Assembly: GCF_000217815.1 (NCBI RefSeq)
Contig: NC_015707.1
Location: forward strand, 372,001 to 436,000
Reading direction: 5' to 3'
From: Pseudothermotoga thermarum DSM 5069
GTDB taxonomy: Bacteria; Thermotogota; Thermotogae; Thermotogales; DSM-5069
DNA length: 64,000 nt
Made by a program: the position numbers and the translations under genes. This document shows, one piece after another, positions 18,991 through 26,776 of the stretch. Numbering within the stretch: the first letter of the stretch is position 1; each line of letters opens with the position of its first letter. The notes under the pieces are model-generated. The model saw only the letters and a list, made by a program, of their open reading frames with translations, searched no databases and was not told the origin of the DNA.

Positions 18991-19024
18991 AAAAAAAGCG
19001 GGCTAGTTTTTTAACTAGCCCGCT
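18991..19024 (-). terminator. threonine attenuator: terminator hairpin
   Basis: On the minus strand AGCGGGCTAGTT and AACTAGCCCGCT form a perfect 12-bp stem with a short A loop, followed by TTTTTTT. It lies between the Thr leader peptide and hom. Its 5' arm also takes part in the alternative antiterminator. Confidence 0.93.
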
Positions 19025-19100
19025 TCTGCTGAACGGAGATTGCTTTTTTACACAACTACAAGCAACCGCCGTTCAGCAGGCGGGCAGTTGCTTGTAGTTG
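19018..19100 (-). promoter_or_regulatory. threonine attenuator: alternative antiterminator and ribosome-sensing hairpin
   Basis: In the minus-strand transcript, CAACTACAAGCAAC (19087-19100) pairs with GTTGCTTGTAGTTG (19053-19066) in a perfect 14-bp hairpin. The loop segment 19069-19085 is complementary over 17 bp (one 2-nt bulge) to 19018-19036, which includes the 5' arm of the terminator. The two pairings are topologically exclusive. The 5' arm of the first hairpin is exactly where the Thr codons of the leader peptide lie, so a stalled ribosome would free the loop to form the antiterminator. Confidence 0.85.
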
Positions 19101-19143
19101 TTGTACCAGAATTCAATTGAGCAACCACAAATACTTCACACAT
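19048..19143 (-). CDS. thrL: Thr operon leader peptide (31 aa)
   Basis: A 31-codon frame starts at ATG 19143 with AAGGATGTGA 6 nt upstream and ends at TAA 19048. Residues 12-19 read SGTTTTSN, with four consecutive Thr codons ACA ACA ACT ACA (19104-19093). The remaining sequence is without family features. As in enterobacterial thrL, the codon run measures charged tRNA-Thr. Here the run is Thr only, with no Ile codons. The name is given by analogy; homology to the enterobacterial leader is not implied. Confidence 0.85.
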   Translation of the reverse strand: MCEVFVVAQLNSGTTTTSNCPPAERRLLVVV

Positions 19144-19170
19144 ATTGCTTCACATCCTTGTTTTTAATTA

Positions 19171-19199
19171 ACTATACACCCAGGAGGAAAGTTTGTCAA
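19171..19199 (-). promoter_or_regulatory. promoter of the threonine operon
   Basis: On the minus strand, consensus TTGACA (19194-19199), a 17-bp spacer and TATAGT (19171-19176) stand 27 nt upstream of the leader ATG. This is the best promoter match of the window, consistent with control by attenuation and not by initiation. Confidence 0.9.
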
Positions 19200-19206
19200 C
19201 AGAAAA

Positions 19207-19480
19207 GGGAGTGTGTTCGAAAAAAGGACTTGATTATTCCGAAGATGAGATATAATCCTTAAAAACACTTCACCGAAGAAGACTCTGTATGAGGAGAAGA
19301 TATTCACTCAAAAGATTATCCGTGAAGATGATTAAGAATTTGCTGCGACTTATTGAGGATATGGGTGAAGTAATATTTTTGTTGGCGTTTATTAGAAGAG
19401 CGTTTCTTTGTCGAGGCTTGTTTGAAACACTTTGATTGATGAGACAATAAGTGTATTTCTGATTTTTCGAACGGACTCAC
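19207..19480. repeat. short inverted-repeat element (MITE-like or IS remnant)
   Basis: The left end GGGAGTGTGTTCGAAAAA (19207-19224) and the inverted right end at 19463-19480 match at 15 of 18 positions. A third, direct copy of the GGTGTGTT..AAAA motif follows at 19490-19504. Inside lies a 48-codon frame (19289-19435, starting MRRRYSLKRLS) that is basic and not recognised. Sequence and size fit a non-autonomous element or a heavily deleted IS. No target duplication is evident. Apart from this and the regulatory parts, nothing else is seen between 19200 and 19513. Confidence 0.45.
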
Positions 19481-19513
19481 AGAAAAAGTGGGTGTGTTTA
19501 AAAACAAAAAAAT

Positions 19514-19589
19514 TGGCTGGGGCGGGAGGATTCGAACCTCCGAATGTCGGATCCAAAGTCCGATGCCTTACCAGCTTGGCGACGCCCCA
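19514..19589 (-). tRNA. tRNA-Gln (TTG)
   Basis: The minus-strand cloverleaf has acceptor TGGGGCG/CGCCCCA, anticodon arm TCGGA-CTTTGGA-TCCGA giving anticodon TTG, T-loop GTTCGAATC and an encoded CCA. A TTGACA lies upstream at 19616-19621 with a TATA-rich -10 region. A T-rich run follows the 3' end. Confidence 0.95.
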
Positions 19590-19670
19590 GCGCCGATATA
19601 TATTATATCATAGCTTGTCAAAAAGTCTAGATGGATAGGGTAAAGCTAGGTTTGAATATGCTTACACTGG

Positions 19671-19698
19671 TTGCATATTTTCAAATACATGGTATAAT
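19671..19698 (+). promoter_or_regulatory. promoter of tRNA-Cys
   Basis: TTGCAT, a 16-bp spacer and TATAAT (19693-19698) lie 10 nt upstream of the tRNA-Cys 5' end. Confidence 0.75.
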
Positions 19699-19708
19699 TA
19701 AGGTGCGA

Positions 19709-19784
19709 GGCGACGTAGCCAAGCGGTTAAGGCGGGGGTCTGCAAAATCCCTATGCGTGGGTTCGAATCCCACCGTCGCCTCCA
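19709..19784 (+). tRNA. tRNA-Cys (GCA)
   Basis: The cloverleaf has acceptor GGCGACG/CGTCGCC, an anticodon loop CTGCAAA giving GCA, T-loop GTTCGAATC, discriminator T and an encoded CCA. A T-rich stretch downstream without a stem may end transcription. Confidence 0.95.
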
Positions 19785-19869
19785 GAATTTAAAGTCAAAT
19801 TTGGTCTTGCGTCTTTTTCTTTTTTTATTTTTTCATCATGTTACATTTTTTGCTTTTGATTTCAAATTG

Positions 19870-19897
19870 TTGACAATTAATAGTAAAGGTATATAAT
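19870..19897 (+). promoter_or_regulatory. promoter of the pectin-utilisation operon
   Basis: Consensus TTGACA (19870-19875), a 16-bp spacer and consensus TATAAT (19892-19897) lie about 85 nt before the binding-protein ATG. Such a strong core promoter implies repressor control. Confidence 0.85.
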
Positions 19898-19928
19898 TAA
19901 AAAGGAACTTAGAAATGCTTTTTTCCAA

Positions 19929-19941
19929 TAGTTAATAACTA
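19929..19941. promoter_or_regulatory. candidate operator palindrome of the pectin operon
   Basis: TAGTTAATAACTA is a perfect 13-nt inverted repeat in the leader, about 30 nt after the -10. Its place fits a roadblock or repression site for a uronate-responsive regulator (UxaR or KdgR type are known in Thermotoga). No such regulator is in the window, so the binding protein is not identified. Confidence 0.45.
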
Positions 19942-19980
19942 ATCGGCCGCGAATGATATTTTGCTGTGGGAGGGGTTGGT

Positions 19981-21258
19981 ATGAGTAAGAAAGTTTTATT
20001 GGGATTAGCTTTTGTATGGCTCTTGGCCCTAACAATTTTTGCCCAGGAGGTTGTCACTATCAGATTCTCTTGGTGGGGCGGCACCGATAGACATAACGCA
20101 ACATTAAAGGCTATTGAAATCTTCGAAAAGAAGTATCCAAACATCAAAATCAAAGCTGAATATGCAGGATGGAGTGGTTATTTCGAAAAACAGGCGGTTC
20201 AGATGGCTGGTGGTACAGAAGCTGATGTAATGCAGATCAATTGGCCTTGGCTTCCTATTTTTTCACCAGATGGAACAGGATTCTACGATCTTTACAAGCT
20301 ATCTGACATAATTGATCTTTCAAATTTCCCACCTGAGGTTCTTCAGCTTGGAACAGTCAACGGGAAGCTCAACGGTATTCCAGTTTCAATGACTGGTCGT
20401 GTCTTCTGGTACAACAAGACAGTTTATGACAAGTATGGTGTACCGATTCCAAAAACTTGGGATGATTTGTTTGCAGCAGCGAAGAAGTTCCCAAAAACTA
20501 TTTATCCAATAATCGCTGGTTCTTATGATGGATGGCTCATATCTCACTTGTACGCGACACAAGTACTTGACAAACCGATGCTTGCGGTCGATGGTACACT
20601 ACTTTGGACGGTAGATGATTTCAAAGTTGCTCTTGGATTCTATAAGAAACTGATAGACAATCGCGTGACACCAAAAATTCCTGAAATAGCAGCTGAAGGC
20701 GGGACAGGAGATGTTCCAATAGCTCAACTTCCAAGCTTCATCATGGGTAATTACGCTGGTTTGTATGAATGGACAAGCGCTATAGGAAAAACAGCAGAAC
20801 CCGTGGCTCAAAAAGGTATGCAGCTTGTGATGGGCGGAATTCCGACAGGGCCAGATTCCAAGGATTCTGGTATACTCTTTAAACCTTCAATGTTGTTTGC
20901 AATTAGCAAGAATACAAAATATCCTAGAGAGGCTGCTATATTCTTGAATTTCTTGTTGAACGATCCCGATGCTGCGCTAGCACTCGGTTTGACAAGAGGA
21001 GTTCCAATAAGTAAATCTGCATATGAAGCTCTTCAAAAAGCAGGTAAATTGGCAGGGCTTGAAGTAGAAGGACTTGAATATCTGTTGTCAGTGCCATCTA
21101 AGCATCCATTGAGTCCGTACTTTGAAGATTCTAGATTGCAGACGTTGTATAGGGAAATAATCGATGCCATATCGTATGGCACAATGAGTGTTGATCAAGC
21201 AGCAGTGGAGATGCACAAACGAGTTCAGCAAATTCTTGGTGAGATTGTGAAAAAGTAA
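19981..21258 (+). CDS. ABC transporter sugar-binding protein (oligogalacturonide type, inferred)
   Basis: This is a 425-residue family 1 extracellular solute-binding protein. A signal peptide (KKVLLGLAFVWLLALTIFAQE) without a lipobox cysteine indicates a soluble periplasmic protein. FSWWGGTDRHNATLKAIEIF and KYPNIKIKAEYAGW start the mature protein, as in MalE-like proteins. GGGAGGGG before ATG 19981 decides the start. It is followed by two permeases, GH28, KduI and GH105, which point to pectin-derived oligogalacturonides as ligand. No ATPase gene is present, so a shared ATPase elsewhere must power import. Confidence 0.9.
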   Translation: MSKKVLLGLAFVWLLALTIFAQEVVTIRFSWWGGTDRHNATLKAIEIFEKKYPNIKIKAEYAGWSGYFEKQAVQMAGGTEADVMQINWPWLPIFSPDGTGFYDLYKLSDIIDLSNFPPEVLQLGTVNGKLNGIPVSMTGRVFWYNKTVYDKYGVPIPKTWDDLFAAAKKFPKTIYPIIAGSYDGWLISHLYATQVLDKPMLAVDGTLLWTVDDFKVALGFYKKLIDNRVTPKIPEIAAEGGTGDVPIAQLPSFIMGNYAGLYEWTSAIGKTAEPVAQKGMQLVMGGIPTGPDSKDSGILFKPSMLFAISKNTKYPREAAIFLNFLLNDPDAALALGLTRGVPISKSAYEALQKAGKLAGLEVEGLEYLLSVPSKHPLSPYFEDSRLQTLYREIIDAISYGTMSVDQAAVEMHKRVQQILGEIVKK

Positions 21259-21283
21259 AGTATAAGATGAATTTAAAACTAAA

Positions 21284-21312
21284 GGGGGGCTGTGTTCGTA
21301 GCCCCCATTTTG
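21284..21312 (+). terminator. intra-operon hairpin after the binding-protein gene
   Basis: GGGGGCT and AGCCCCC form a 7-bp stem with an 8-nt loop, followed by ATTTTGTT. As in many ABC operons, a partial terminator or 3' stabilising structure here would give more binding protein than permease. Confidence 0.7.
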
Positions 21313-21342
21313 TTAGTTTGTCCAGGAGGTGATGGTTGAAAA

Positions 21343-22218
21343 ATGAAAGGATCAAAATTAAAAAAGTACATTGGATTACTTTATATCTCTCCTTGGCTTA
21401 TTGGAACAGCGATATTCACAGTTTATCCTTTTATGGCATCCTTCATACTTGGGTTTATGGATTACAGGTTGACAGGTGCACCAAAATTTGTTGGTTTGGC
21501 AAACTATATAAGAATGTTCAATGATAAGTTATTTTGGATATCTCTTTTTGCAACATTTAAATTTGTGCTTTTATCTGTTCCTGCAAGACTTGCGTTTGCT
21601 TTGTTGATTGCAATTGTGCTCAACGCAAGCTTAAAGGGTATAAATTTGTACCGTACAATCTACTATATTCCATCCATACTTGGTGGGAACATTGCTATAG
21701 CAGTTCTTTGGAGATTTCTATTTCAAAGATATGGTTTAATTAATCAAATGTTAGGTATATTTGGTTTGCCACCCGTTTTATGGTTTTCTACCGAATGGGG
21801 CGCACTTATCACTATCAGTACTTTAAGGGTTTGGCAATTTGGATCAGCTATGGTAATCTTTCTTGCTGGTCTAAGGGATATTCCACAGGAGTATTATGAA
21901 GCAGCCGCAATAGATGGGGCTAACAAAAGGCAGATCTTTTGGAAGATAACCATGCCTTTGCTGTCGCCTGTGATCTTTTTCAATTTGGTGATGGGTATGA
22001 TCCATGCTTTCCAAGAATTTAATGCTCCTTTCATGATAACTGGCGGAGGGCCAATGTACAGAACGTATTTGTTCTCCATGATGATCTACGATAATGCTTT
22101 CAAATTGTATAACATGGGGTATGCATCTGCTCTGTCGTGGTTCTTGTTCGTCATAATAGCTGCTTTTGCGGCAATTATTTTCAGATCCTCAAAATACTGG
22201 GTTTATTACACATCGTAA
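21343..22218 (+). CDS. ABC sugar transporter permease, MalF type
   Basis: The 291-residue inner-membrane protein has about six membrane segments. It begins LLYISPWLIGTAIFTVYPFM and carries the EAA loop EYYEAAAIDGANKRQIFWKI for contact with the ATPase. AGGAGGTGA precedes it. It pairs with the following MalG-type permease. A shorter MalF type without the large periplasmic loop is usual for CUT1 transporters. Confidence 0.95.
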   Translation: MKGSKLKKYIGLLYISPWLIGTAIFTVYPFMASFILGFMDYRLTGAPKFVGLANYIRMFNDKLFWISLFATFKFVLLSVPARLAFALLIAIVLNASLKGINLYRTIYYIPSILGGNIAIAVLWRFLFQRYGLINQMLGIFGLPPVLWFSTEWGALITISTLRVWQFGSAMVIFLAGLRDIPQEYYEAAAIDGANKRQIFWKITMPLLSPVIFFNLVMGMIHAFQEFNAPFMITGGGPMYRTYLFSMMIYDNAFKLYNMGYASALSWFLFVIIAAFAAIIFRSSKYWVYYTS

Positions 22219-22230
22219 GAGGTGATGTGT

Positions 22231-23160
22231 ATGTTTGGCAGAAAATTGAAGTTTGCTGACATTTATTCTGCTGGTACTGTAGATGTAGAAGTTTTGAACC
22301 TTCAAATTCAAAAAAGGTTGAAACGAAGAAAGATATTGGATTTAACCTTGAGGTATACGATCCTTACACTTGGGGCTTTCATCATGATCTATCCCATGCT
22401 GTGGCTTTTTGGTGCTTCTTTCAAAACAAATGCCGAGATTTTCACATCCATATGGTTTGTTCCTCCAAGGTTTGATTTTTCTGTTTACGCACAAGCGTGG
22501 AAAACAGGTACCCAATATACACTTGGACATTACTTTCTGAACACTTTTCGATTTGTCTTGCCGAGGGTTATTTTCACAGTAATATCTTCAGTTATAGTCG
22601 CGTACGGTTTTGCGCGCTTCAATTTTCCGTTGAAGAAGTTCTTGTTTGGACTTATGATATCAACTATGTTTTTACCGTGGGTCGTAAGGATCATACCAAT
22701 GTATTTGTTCTGGAGAAATCTTGGACTTCTTGATACGTTTGTCCCGCTGTATGCACACACTATTTTTGCAAACGAAGCTTTCTTTGTCTTTATGCTTATT
22801 CAATTTTTCAGAACACTTCCAAAGGAATTGGATGAAGCTGCAGTTATAGATGGATGCAACTCCTTTCAGGTTTTGATCAAGATTCTTCTTCCAAATATTA
22901 AGCCCGCGGTTATATCTGTTGGGCTATTCCAATTTATGTGGTCAATGAACGATTTTCTTGGACCATTAATTTACATTTCAAGTGTTGAGAAATATCCAAT
23001 TCAAATTGCTCTAAGAATGGCTATAGATGCAACTGCTGGTGTTGAGTGGAATGTCATCATAGCTATGTCATTGATAGCGTTAATGCCATCGATAATCATT
23101 TTCTTTGCTGCTCAAAAGTACTTCGTTCGTGGCGTTGCCACAACAGGTTTAAAGGGATGA
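22231..23160 (+). CDS. ABC sugar transporter permease, MalG type
   Basis: The second CUT1 permease has 309 residues from ATG 22231 (AGAGGTGAT upstream; the in-frame GTG and ATG at 22222 and 22225 are too close to it). The EAA loop is ELDEAAVIDGCNSFQVLIKI. About 35 basic residues precede the first membrane segment. It follows the first permease after 12 nt. Confidence 0.95.
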   Translation: MFGRKLKFADIYSAGTVDVEVLNLQIQKRLKRRKILDLTLRYTILTLGAFIMIYPMLWLFGASFKTNAEIFTSIWFVPPRFDFSVYAQAWKTGTQYTLGHYFLNTFRFVLPRVIFTVISSVIVAYGFARFNFPLKKFLFGLMISTMFLPWVVRIIPMYLFWRNLGLLDTFVPLYAHTIFANEAFFVFMLIQFFRTLPKELDEAAVIDGCNSFQVLIKILLPNIKPAVISVGLFQFMWSMNDFLGPLIYISSVEKYPIQIALRMAIDATAGVEWNVIIAMSLIALMPSIIIFFAAQKYFVRGVATTGLKG

Positions 23161-23175
23161 TGAGAGGGGAGAAAA

Positions 23176-24723
23176 ATGGATGCAAGAATACTTTCTGTTA
23201 CCAGTCGAACAGCTACGATCGAGCTGGTCAGCGATTATTGTTATTTCCTACCTTTTGAGTGCGAAATATTTGCAAATGGGAAAAGCTATGGAAAGATTAA
23301 CAGAAATGTTTTTACGATACACAACCTTGAGCCAGATCAAGAATACATCTTACTTCTGAAAAAAGATGAAGAAAAATTGGCAGATCTAACTTTTAGAACT
23401 GAACCAGAAAGCTTTGTTGTTGATGTTCGAGATTTTGGAGCGAAAGGTGATGGAAAAACTTTGGATACATTTGCCGTTCAAGCAGCCATTATGTCCTGTC
23501 CTGAAGGAGGAACAGTTGTTTTTCCACCAGGAACATATCTGTTGACACCTGTTTTTCTTAAAAGCAATCTGACCATAGAAATACAAAAGGATGCTGTTTT
23601 ACTTGGGGTGTCGGAGAGAACATTGTATCCTATTCTTCCAGGTTTGTTGAGTTCGAAGCTTGGGGAAATTTATCTTTCTTCCTGGGAAGGTGAACCTGCC
23701 GAAAGTTTTGCAAGTTTAGTGACAGGAATTGGTGTGGAAAACGTCCGAATAATCGGTCAAGGCGTTATTGATGCAAATGCTAATTTTGATGATTGGTGGT
23801 TTAATCCAAAGGTTAAAAGAATTGCCTGGCGACCTAGAAGTATTTTTTTGAATCGTTGCAAAAATATTTTGATTGAAGGTATAACCATTAGGAATTCTCC
23901 TTCTTGGACAGTGCATCCTCTGTTTTGCAAAGATTTGAAGCTTTTGACGCTCAACATTGTTAATCCAAAGAATTCTCCAAATACTGATGGTATTAATCCG
24001 GAATCTTGTTCAAATGTTCTAATAGCAGGTTGCCGAATATCTGTTGGAGATGATTGTGTTGCTGTGAAAGCTGGAAAATACGAGGTAAAACAAAAGTTCG
24101 ATGTGCCTTCTGAAAACATAGAAATTAGAAATTGTTTGATGGAACATGGACATGGTGCAGTTGTAATAGGCAGCGAAATGTCTTGTGGTGTGAGGAATGT
24201 AAAGGTTAGCAACTGCCTTTTTGTAAATACCGATAGAGGACTTAGAATAAAAACCAGAAGAGAAAGGGGAGGGTACGTGGATGAAATAGAGTTAAAAAAT
24301 GTGCAAATGAATGGTGTTTTCGTTCCTTTGGCTATTAATTGCTTCTACAATTGTGGGGCAGATTACGATCCTTTGTACTCGTCGGATAAAGTTGTTGCTG
24401 ACGTGAACGAAAGAACACCAACTATAGGATCCATTGTTATGAAAAATGTTTTATGCGAAGATGTAAAATCAATGGCTGCGTTTGTCTATGGTTTACCGGA
24501 GAAAAAGATTGAAAAGATATACATGGAGAATGTAAGGATTGAAATTTCCAAAGAATGTGAAGTTTTCAATCCAGAAATGTTTGATGGAGTCCAACCAGTT
24601 TGTAGACAAGGTTTACTGTTCAAAAACGTTGATAAGCTTGTTCTTAAAAATGTGGTAGTTGAAAATCAAGTAGGAGAAAAAATTATGACGATAAATGTTG
24701 ACAAACTCGTTGAGGAGGGATGA
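23176..24723 (+). CDS. intracellular polygalacturonase, GH28
   Basis: The 515-residue protein hydrolyses alpha-1,4-galacturonan oligomers. A short fibronectin-like N-terminal part (about residues 1-80) precedes the beta-helix that starts VVDVRDFGAKGDGKTLDT. The GH28 catalytic motifs are all present: NTDG at 269-272, GDD at 291-293, HGHG at 324-327 and RIK at 357-359. There is no signal peptide, so it acts in the cytoplasm on imported oligomers, most likely as an exo-enzyme, as in the related Thermotoga exopolygalacturonase. GAGAGGGGAG precedes the ATG. Confidence 0.95.
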   Translation: MDARILSVTSRTATIELVSDYCYFLPFECEIFANGKSYGKINRNVFTIHNLEPDQEYILLLKKDEEKLADLTFRTEPESFVVDVRDFGAKGDGKTLDTFAVQAAIMSCPEGGTVVFPPGTYLLTPVFLKSNLTIEIQKDAVLLGVSERTLYPILPGLLSSKLGEIYLSSWEGEPAESFASLVTGIGVENVRIIGQGVIDANANFDDWWFNPKVKRIAWRPRSIFLNRCKNILIEGITIRNSPSWTVHPLFCKDLKLLTLNIVNPKNSPNTDGINPESCSNVLIAGCRISVGDDCVAVKAGKYEVKQKFDVPSENIEIRNCLMEHGHGAVVIGSEMSCGVRNVKVSNCLFVNTDRGLRIKTRRERGGYVDEIELKNVQMNGVFVPLAINCFYNCGADYDPLYSSDKVVADVNERTPTIGSIVMKNVLCEDVKSMAAFVYGLPEKKIEKIYMENVRIEISKECEVFNPEMFDGVQPVCRQGLLFKNVDKLVLKNVVVENQVGEKIMTINVDKLVEEG

Positions 24724-24726
24724 GAA

Positions 24727-25557
24727 ATGGAAATAAGATACCAGGTTCATCCGGATGATTTTCGCAGGTATGATACGAACCAAGTGCGTGAAAAGTTTCT
24801 TGTTGAAAAAATTTTTGCTGAAGACGACATATGTTTGGTTTATTCGCATGCTGACAGAATAATTTTTGGTGGGATCATGCCTGTCAATAAGGTCTTGAGC
24901 TTAAACGTTGGAAACCAAATCAGAGCGGAATATTTTCTCGAAAGAAGAGAACTTGGAATTATAAACATTGGTGGGAATGGTGTGGTTTCAGTTGATGGAA
25001 TAAGCTATGAACTGGCCAACAAAGATGGATTATACATTGGCATGGGAGCTAGGGTTATAGAATTTTCATCGAAAGATTCGAATAAACCTGCAAAGTTTTT
25101 CATTTGTTCCACACCTGCACATACCTCATACCCAACTGTGAAGATTGAGATAATCAAAGCCAATCCTGTTAAACTTGGCGATGTGGCAACAGCCAACAGG
25201 AGGACGATATATCAATATGTGCATCCAGCAGTTTGCAAAAGTTGCCAGCTTACGATGGGATTGACTGTTCTTGAGCCTGGATCTGTGTGGAATACAATGC
25301 CACCTCACACTCACGAAAGAAGATCCGAAGTTTACTTTTACTTTGATCTTGGCCCAAACGATCGTGTATTTCATTTCATTGGGTTGCCATCTGAAACAAA
25401 ACACATTGTTGTAGCAAATGAGCAAGCGGTTATTTCACCAAGTTGGTCCATTCACTCAGGAGTTGGAACCCGAAATTATGCTTTCATATGGTGCATGGCG
25501 GGCGAGAACCAAAAATTTGACGACATGGATGCAGTGCCGATGGAAGTCCTAAGGTAA
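24727..25557 (+). CDS. kduI: 5-dehydro-4-deoxy-D-glucuronate isomerase
   Basis: KduI isomerises 5-keto-4-deoxyuronate to 3-deoxy-D-glycero-2,5-hexodiulosonate. The 276-residue cupin has the zinc-binding segment PPHTHERRSEVYFYFDL and the family start RYQVHPDDFRRYDTNQVREKF. It begins 3 nt after the GH28 stop with GAGGAGG upstream. The following step, KduD, is encoded at 57.0 kb. Confidence 0.96.
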   Translation: MEIRYQVHPDDFRRYDTNQVREKFLVEKIFAEDDICLVYSHADRIIFGGIMPVNKVLSLNVGNQIRAEYFLERRELGIINIGGNGVVSVDGISYELANKDGLYIGMGARVIEFSSKDSNKPAKFFICSTPAHTSYPTVKIEIIKANPVKLGDVATANRRTIYQYVHPAVCKSCQLTMGLTVLEPGSVWNTMPPHTHERRSEVYFYFDLGPNDRVFHFIGLPSETKHIVVANEQAVISPSWSIHSGVGTRNYAFIWCMAGENQKFDDMDAVPMEVLR

Positions 25558-25571
25558 AACAGGTGGTGAAG

Positions 25572-26672
25572 ATGAAGTACGAGAAAGTCGAACGATTTAT
25601 CAACGAATATCTCTCAAGTTATAAACCGTATAAAGGTCGATGGTGCTATGAAGATGGCTGTGTTTTGAAAGGGAGCTGGGATCTTTATCGCGTAACCGGC
25701 AACCAAAGATACCTAGATTTTGTTTCAAGTTATTTTGAAAATTTCATCGATGAACAGGGAAATGTAAAAGGTTATAATTTGGAAAACTACGCATTGGATG
25801 ATATATGCCCAGCAAGCGTGTTAATTGATTTTTATGAAATTGAGAAAAAGGAAAAATACCGCAAAGCTTTGGATCTCTTTTACAAACAAATAATCTCCCA
25901 TCCAAGAACCAAAATAGGAAATTTTTGGCACAAAAAGATATACCCTAATCAAATTTGGTTGGATGGCCTTTACATGGTTATGCCTTTCTATACCAAATAT
26001 GCCAAGAAATTTCTCAACTTCGAGGAAGCCTTGAAAGACATTGTTAATCAGTTTTTGAACGTGCGCAAATATATGTGGGATGAGAAGAAGAAATTGTACT
26101 ACCATGGTTATGATGAATCTAGAGTACAAGAATGGGCTGATAAAATAACTGGTTTATCGAAATCGTTTTGGGCTAGGGCTCAAGGTTGGTTTATGATGGC
26201 TCTAGTTGATGTATTAGATGCAATTACTGATATTGATAAATCACAATATTTTAATTCGCTTGCTGATATCTTCGTAGAAGCGGCGTATGGTTTGATCAAT
26301 TACCAAGATGAAGAAACTGGCATGTGGTACCAGGTGATTGATCAAGTTAGGCCTGACAATTATCTTGAAACTTCCGCTACTTTAATGTTTGCCTACAGTT
26401 TTCTCAAAGGTTTCAGATTGGGTTTGTTAGGATCTGAATTTAAAGACAGAGGTTTGAAAGCTTTTGATGGTACCGTTAAAAAATATTTGGTGGAAAAGGA
26501 TGGAAAGCTGTCCTTACATGGCATATGCAGTGTGGCTGGACTTGGTTGGTATGAGAATCGCTATAGAGACGGTTCATACAAATATTACCTTTCTGAAAAG
26601 GTTGTCAGTGATGATCCCAAAGGCGTGGGACCGTTGATGATGGCTTACTCAGAATTGTTGAATATTTCCTAA
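25572..26672 (+). CDS. GH105 unsaturated uronyl hydrolase
   Basis: The 366-residue (alpha/alpha)6 enzyme removes the terminal unsaturated galacturonate left by pectate or rhamnogalacturonan lyases. The matches are WSRA-type motifs (FWARAQGWFMMALVDVLD, DGLYMVMPFY, WYENRYRDGSYKYYLSE), the usual YteR/YesR signatures. No signal peptide is seen. ATG 25572 is preferred over GTG 25563 because AGGTGG lies just upstream of it. Its product feeds KduI. GH28 plus GH105 indicate that both saturated and unsaturated oligomers are used. Confidence 0.92.
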   Translation: MKYEKVERFINEYLSSYKPYKGRWCYEDGCVLKGSWDLYRVTGNQRYLDFVSSYFENFIDEQGNVKGYNLENYALDDICPASVLIDFYEIEKKEKYRKALDLFYKQIISHPRTKIGNFWHKKIYPNQIWLDGLYMVMPFYTKYAKKFLNFEEALKDIVNQFLNVRKYMWDEKKKLYYHGYDESRVQEWADKITGLSKSFWARAQGWFMMALVDVLDAITDIDKSQYFNSLADIFVEAAYGLINYQDEETGMWYQVIDQVRPDNYLETSATLMFAYSFLKGFRLGLLGSEFKDRGLKAFDGTVKKYLVEKDGKLSLHGICSVAGLGWYENRYRDGSYKYYLSEKVVSDDPKGVGPLMMAYSELLNIS

Positions 26673-26696
26673 AGTAGTAAATGCAAACAATTTCAT

Positions 26697-26722
26697 ACCC
26701 GGCTATGAAGGCCGGGTTTTTG
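26697..26722 (+). terminator. terminator of the pectin operon
   Basis: ACCCGGC and GCCGGGT form a 7-bp stem with a 7-nt loop, followed by TTTTTG. It ends the operon 25 nt after the GH105 stop. Confidence 0.88.
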
Positions 26723-26728
26723 TTTGGG

Positions 26729-26756
26729 TTGACTTAAAGTTCAAAAAGTGGATAAT
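26729..26756 (+). promoter_or_regulatory. promoter of rtcB
   Basis: TTGACT (26729-26734), a 16-bp spacer and GATAAT (26751-26756) precede the rtcB ribosome site directly, leaving a very short leader. Confidence 0.75.
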
Positions 26757-26776
26757 TTTATTTGGAGGTGCTGAAT

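Noticed and set aside
18961-19200. T-box or metabolite riboswitch upstream of hom
   Set aside because: No T-box AGGGUGGNACCGCG-type bulge and no known riboswitch core are seen. A translated leader with a Thr run and its coupled hairpins explains the region better.
19289-19435. 48-codon frame as an independent gene
   Set aside because: No ribosome site at good spacing, no recognised family, and it lies between inverted repeats; reported only as part of the element.
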